Source: Chloroflexota bacterium (GTDB lineage: Bacteria > Chloroflexota > Dehalococcoidia > Lucifugimonadales > Australimonadaceae). Taken from it: a stretch of DNA of 42,160 nt. Numbering within the stretch: position 1 is the first letter of the stretch; each line of letters opens with the position of its first letter. Shown piece by piece: positions 40,114 to 42,160 of this stretch. The stretch covers positions 1 through 42,160 of the forward strand of contig VXQP01000023.1 in assembly GCA_009838965.1 (NCBI GenBank), read 5' to 3'. The notes below the pieces were generated by a model. It made no database searches, was not told the DNA's origin, and saw only the letters and a list, made by a program, of their open reading frames with translations. The position numbers and the translations under genes are program-made.

Positions 40114-41424
40114 ATGCTGAGCACGGCAGACAACGAGATGCTGACGCAGGTGGGCAAGGGAACGCCGATGGGCGAACTCATGCGCCGCTACTGGCTCCCC
40201 ATCATGCCCGTAGAGGAGCTCGGCGGCCCCGACTGCGACCCTCAGCGCTTCCGCCTGCTCGGCGAGGACCTCATCGTCTTCCGCGACTCCAAGGGCGACG
40301 TGGGCGTCTTCTCCGAGACGTGCCCGCACCGCGGCGCATCGCTCTTCTATGGGCGGAACGAGGAGGGCGGCCTCCGCTGCGTCTACCACGGCTGGAAGTA
40401 CGACGTCACCGGCCAGTGCGTCGACCAGCCGAACGAGCCCGGCGACAGCAACTTCAAGGACAAGATACGCGCATGGGCGTACCGGGGCGCGGTCCACGGC
40501 GGCGTCGTGTGGGCGTACCTCGGCGAGGGCGAACTGCCGGGACTGCCCGACTTCGAGTGGACTGCCATGCCGGAGGAGCAGCGCAACTTCTCGCTCGCGC
40601 AGCGCGCCTGCAACTGGATGCAGGGCCTCGAGGGCGACATCGACACCAGCCACCTCTTCTTCCTCCACGGGCGGCTGGACCCGGGCGCCTCCGTCGCGAC
40701 AGGCGTATGGCACAACGACAAGCACCCCACGCTGGAGGTCGTCCCCACGAAGTACGGTGTCGTCTACGGGGCGAACCGCGAGGAGAACGAGGAGACAACC
40801 TACTGGCGTATCACCCAGTTCCTCTTCCCCATCTTCACCTTCTTCCCCGCCGCCGCCGACGGCACCGTGCCCGGCCACATCTGGGTGCCGATGGACGACC
40901 ATCACACGATGGTGTGGACGGTCTCCTGGCATCCCACGAAGAGCATCGCGGACAGGAGGCGGTTCGGCACGCTCGGCGCGGCGACCCACCCCGCGGGCGA
41001 GCTGCTGCCGGACACCGCCGGACCGCTCGGACGATTCCGCCCGCGCGCCAACCGCAAAAACGACTACGAGATAGACCGCACCCTCCAGCGCACCGAGACG
41101 TTCACCGGCATCTCCACCGTCTTCCTGCAGGACCAGGCCGTCACCGAGAGCATGGGCCCCGTCCAGAACCGCAGCATCGAGCACCTCGGACGCTCGGACG
41201 GCATGATCATCCAGGTGCGCCGGCGGCTCCTGAACGCGGCGAAGGCCCTCCACTACGACAACGTGACTCCCCCGTGCGTCGAGAACCCGGAGTGGTACCG
41301 CGTGCGCTCCGCCATCGGCACGCTCCCCAAGGGCGAGTCGTGGTATGAGCAGATGCACGACTGGCTCTACGCCAAGGTGAACGAGCCTCCCGCGCTGGAG
41401 CTCGCCTACCCCCACTCGCGCTAG
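40114..41424 (+). CDS. Rieske non-heme iron oxygenase 4
   Basis: The 436-residue protein has Cys70-x-His72 and Cys89-x2-His92 for the [2Fe-2S] cluster. GDIDTSHLFFLH carries the mononuclear iron ligands. The C-terminal VFLQDQAVTESMGPVQNRSIEHLG closely mirrors oxygenase 3, so these two are the nearest pair in the window. GGAGG precedes the ATG. It likely hydroxylates or O-demethylates an aromatic acid. It is the only one of the four on the plus strand and faces a flavoprotein-cupin-amidohydrolase run, which could act on the same compound. No reductase is encoded here. Confidence 0.94.
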   Translation: MLSTADNEMLTQVGKGTPMGELMRRYWLPIMPVEELGGPDCDPQRFRLLGEDLIVFRDSKGDVGVFSETCPHRGASLFYGRNEEGGLRCVYHGWKYDVTGQCVDQPNEPGDSNFKDKIRAWAYRGAVHGGVVWAYLGEGELPGLPDFEWTAMPEEQRNFSLAQRACNWMQGLEGDIDTSHLFFLHGRLDPGASVATGVWHNDKHPTLEVVPTKYGVVYGANREENEETTYWRITQFLFPIFTFFPAAADGTVPGHIWVPMDDHHTMVWTVSWHPTKSIADRRRFGTLGAATHPAGELLPDTAGPLGRFRPRANRKNDYEIDRTLQRTETFTGISTVFLQDQAVTESMGPVQNRSIEHLGRSDGMIIQVRRRLLNAAKALHYDNVTPPCVENPEWYRVRSAIGTLPKGESWYEQMHDWLYAKVNEPPALELAYPHSR

Positions 41425-41425
41425 G

Positions 41426-41455
41426 CTGACACCCGAAACGACTCTCGGGGTTCAG
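41426..41455. terminator. Bidirectional hairpin between oxygenase 4 and the HicB-like gene
   Basis: CTGA..CCCGA pairs with TCGGG..TCAG around a 9-base loop, with a 2-base internal mismatch. It lies 1 base after the oxygenase stop and covers the stop of the convergent gene. Confidence 0.45.
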
Positions 41456-41787
41456 CGGCGTGATGCCAGCCGTTCGACGACTAGGCGGTTCATGCTGACC
41501 CCAGCCTCGGCGGCGTCCATCGCAAGGGCCCGATGGGTCTCAGGCGGGATACGAAGCGTGAGCGTCCCACTGTAGCGCCGAGTGGAGAGCGGCTCGGGGA
41601 CCGGAGCGCCTTCCTTGCGCAGGTCGTCCACACTGAAAGCCACGAGGTCGCGGATACCTGCAAGCGCCTTCTCCGGGGTGTCGTCGAGGTGGCTGAGGAA
41701 TCCGAACTCGGCGCACGTCCCGACGTATTCCCCGTCCTCCTCCGACCAGGCGACGCGGTAGGTGTAGCGGTCTGCCTCTTCAGTCAT
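41452..41787 (-). CDS. HicB-like antitoxin with C-terminal ribbon-helix-helix
   Basis: The 111-residue protein has a HicB domain (YRVAWSEEDGEYVGTCAEFGFLSHLDDTPEKALAGIRDLV) and a C-terminal ribbon-helix-helix (GTLTLRIPPETHRALAMDAAEAGVSMNRLVVERLA). HicB proteins bind the HicA RNase and repress their operon. No HicA gene is seen on either side. The ATG at 41787 was chosen because GGAGGAG lies 7 bases upstream; the frame is open to 41997, but that extension runs through repeat DNA. A short in-frame segment before it (RGQAKPYQVRQVLKAIDKLEE) could also be translated from an upstream start. Confidence 0.8.
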   Translation of the reverse strand: MTEEADRYTYRVAWSEEDGEYVGTCAEFGFLSHLDDTPEKALAGIRDLVAFSVDDLRKEGAPVPEPLSTRRYSGTLTLRIPPETHRALAMDAAEAGVSMNRLVVERLASRR

Positions 41788-41876
41788 TCCCATCTCCTCC
41801 AGTTTGTCGATGGCCTTGAGCACCTGCCGCACCTGGTATGGCTTGGCCTGACCTCTGCGAGACTGGATGTTGGTGG

Positions 41877-41895
41877 TTGCACTAATGCAATCATA
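41877..41895 (-). promoter_or_regulatory. Inverted repeat and -10-like box upstream of the HicB-like gene
   Basis: TTGCA-CTAA-TGCAA (41877-41890) is a perfect 5-bp inverted repeat adjoining TATGAT on the minus strand (41890-41895). It may be the promoter and autoregulatory site; no matching -35 is seen. Confidence 0.4.
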
Positions 41896-41912
41896 CGTCA
41901 AGCAAAACGCTC

Positions 41913-42020
41913 CCCGAGAGATTCCTCGACTCCGCCCTCGGCTATCGCCGACGGCTCCGCTCGGAATGACAACCCTCACCCGCCGCTGGCGCGGCACCCT
42001 CTCCCAGAGGGCGAGGGGAG
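41913..42020. repeat. Composite repeat B + C in reverse orientation
   Basis: Reading on the minus strand, C (41973-42020) then B (41913-41971) are present. Other blocks in the window carry them on the plus strand. The B copy is extended by a CTCGGCTATCGCCGACGG hairpin. Confidence 0.7.
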
Positions 42021-42065
42021 CGGTGGCCTTCGCTCATTCCTCATCATCACCACACACCGAAGTTT

Positions 42066-42094
42066 GGGGTGGACGCGGCGGCGGAGTCCACCCC
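42066..42094. terminator. Hairpin near the right edge
   Basis: GGGGTGGAC (42066-42074) pairs with GTCCACCCC (42086-42094). No gene is visible in the last 140 bases, so its owner lies outside the window if there is one. Confidence 0.4.
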
Positions 42095-42160
42095 CAGGCA
42101 ATTATACACAACTCCCAGCCCCCGCGACCCGAAGAGAGATCGGATTGGCTGGTGTTGAGT

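Noticed and set aside
17142-42020. Intergenic repeats as a CRISPR array
   Set aside because: Copies are scattered, differ in length and are not separated by regular unique spacers; no cas genes.

Overview
The window looks like a chromosomal segment from a high-GC, probably aerobic bacterium of the Chloroflexota. A SAR202-like or other Dehalococcoidia-type lineage fits best. The grounds are four paralogous phthalate-dioxygenase-type Rieske oxygenases, amidohydrolases, lipoproteins with Thr-Pro-rich linkers, a DppBCDF-type ABC transporter and many short palindromic intergenic repeats. No rRNA marker is present, so the assignment is an inference. I found no rRNA, tRNA or CRISPR.

Layout. 1-5300: an FN3-domain lipoprotein cut by the window edge, a two-subunit ThDP decarboxylase (ComDE type) on +, then on - an amidohydrolase-like protein, a lipoprotein cyclophilin, a GSII-type glutamine synthetase and an SMP-30 lactonase. 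5300-10440: a small AT-hook-like protein, a pentose-phosphate operon (rpiB, transaldolase, 6-phosphogluconate dehydrogenase, pgl) and convergent lgt. 10540-14440: a Phd/VapC toxin-antitoxin pair with a palindromic operator, then a dUTPase/Dcd-family gene, an FAD amine oxidoreductase and an amidase in one tight operon. 14447-17141: an ECF sigma/RskA-type anti-sigma pair and a tartrate/malate-type decarboxylating dehydrogenase. 17142-20500: a HAD hydrolase, then a low-GC islet. The islet carries a canonical group II intron domain V abutting a decayed duplicate of the dehydrogenase 3' end, and a zinc-ribbon/TM/CAP-domain protein.

20524-31935 lies mostly on -: class II aldolase, tandem DUF427 protein, MFS exporter, a ribbon-helix-helix protein bracketed by repeats, Rieske oxygenases 1 to 3, a secreted esterase with twin Cys motifs, and the DppF/DppD ATPases. 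31958-37000 on +: a strong promoter, the solute-binding lipoprotein, a terminator, a LicD-like fusion protein and the DppB/DppC permeases. The transporter is therefore split by a divergent promoter, and its ATPases are translationally coupled to Rieske oxygenase 3. This suggests that uptake and ring or side-chain oxidation of one substrate class are co-expressed. 37056-42160: a RelE/RelB-like pair, a second amidohydrolase, a cupin, an FMN flavoprotein, the divergent Rieske oxygenase 4 and a HicB-like protein.

Three families of short imperfect repeats (A, B and C below) occupy many intergenic spaces, often as composites. In family C the terminal hairpin arms change sequence between copies but stay complementary.
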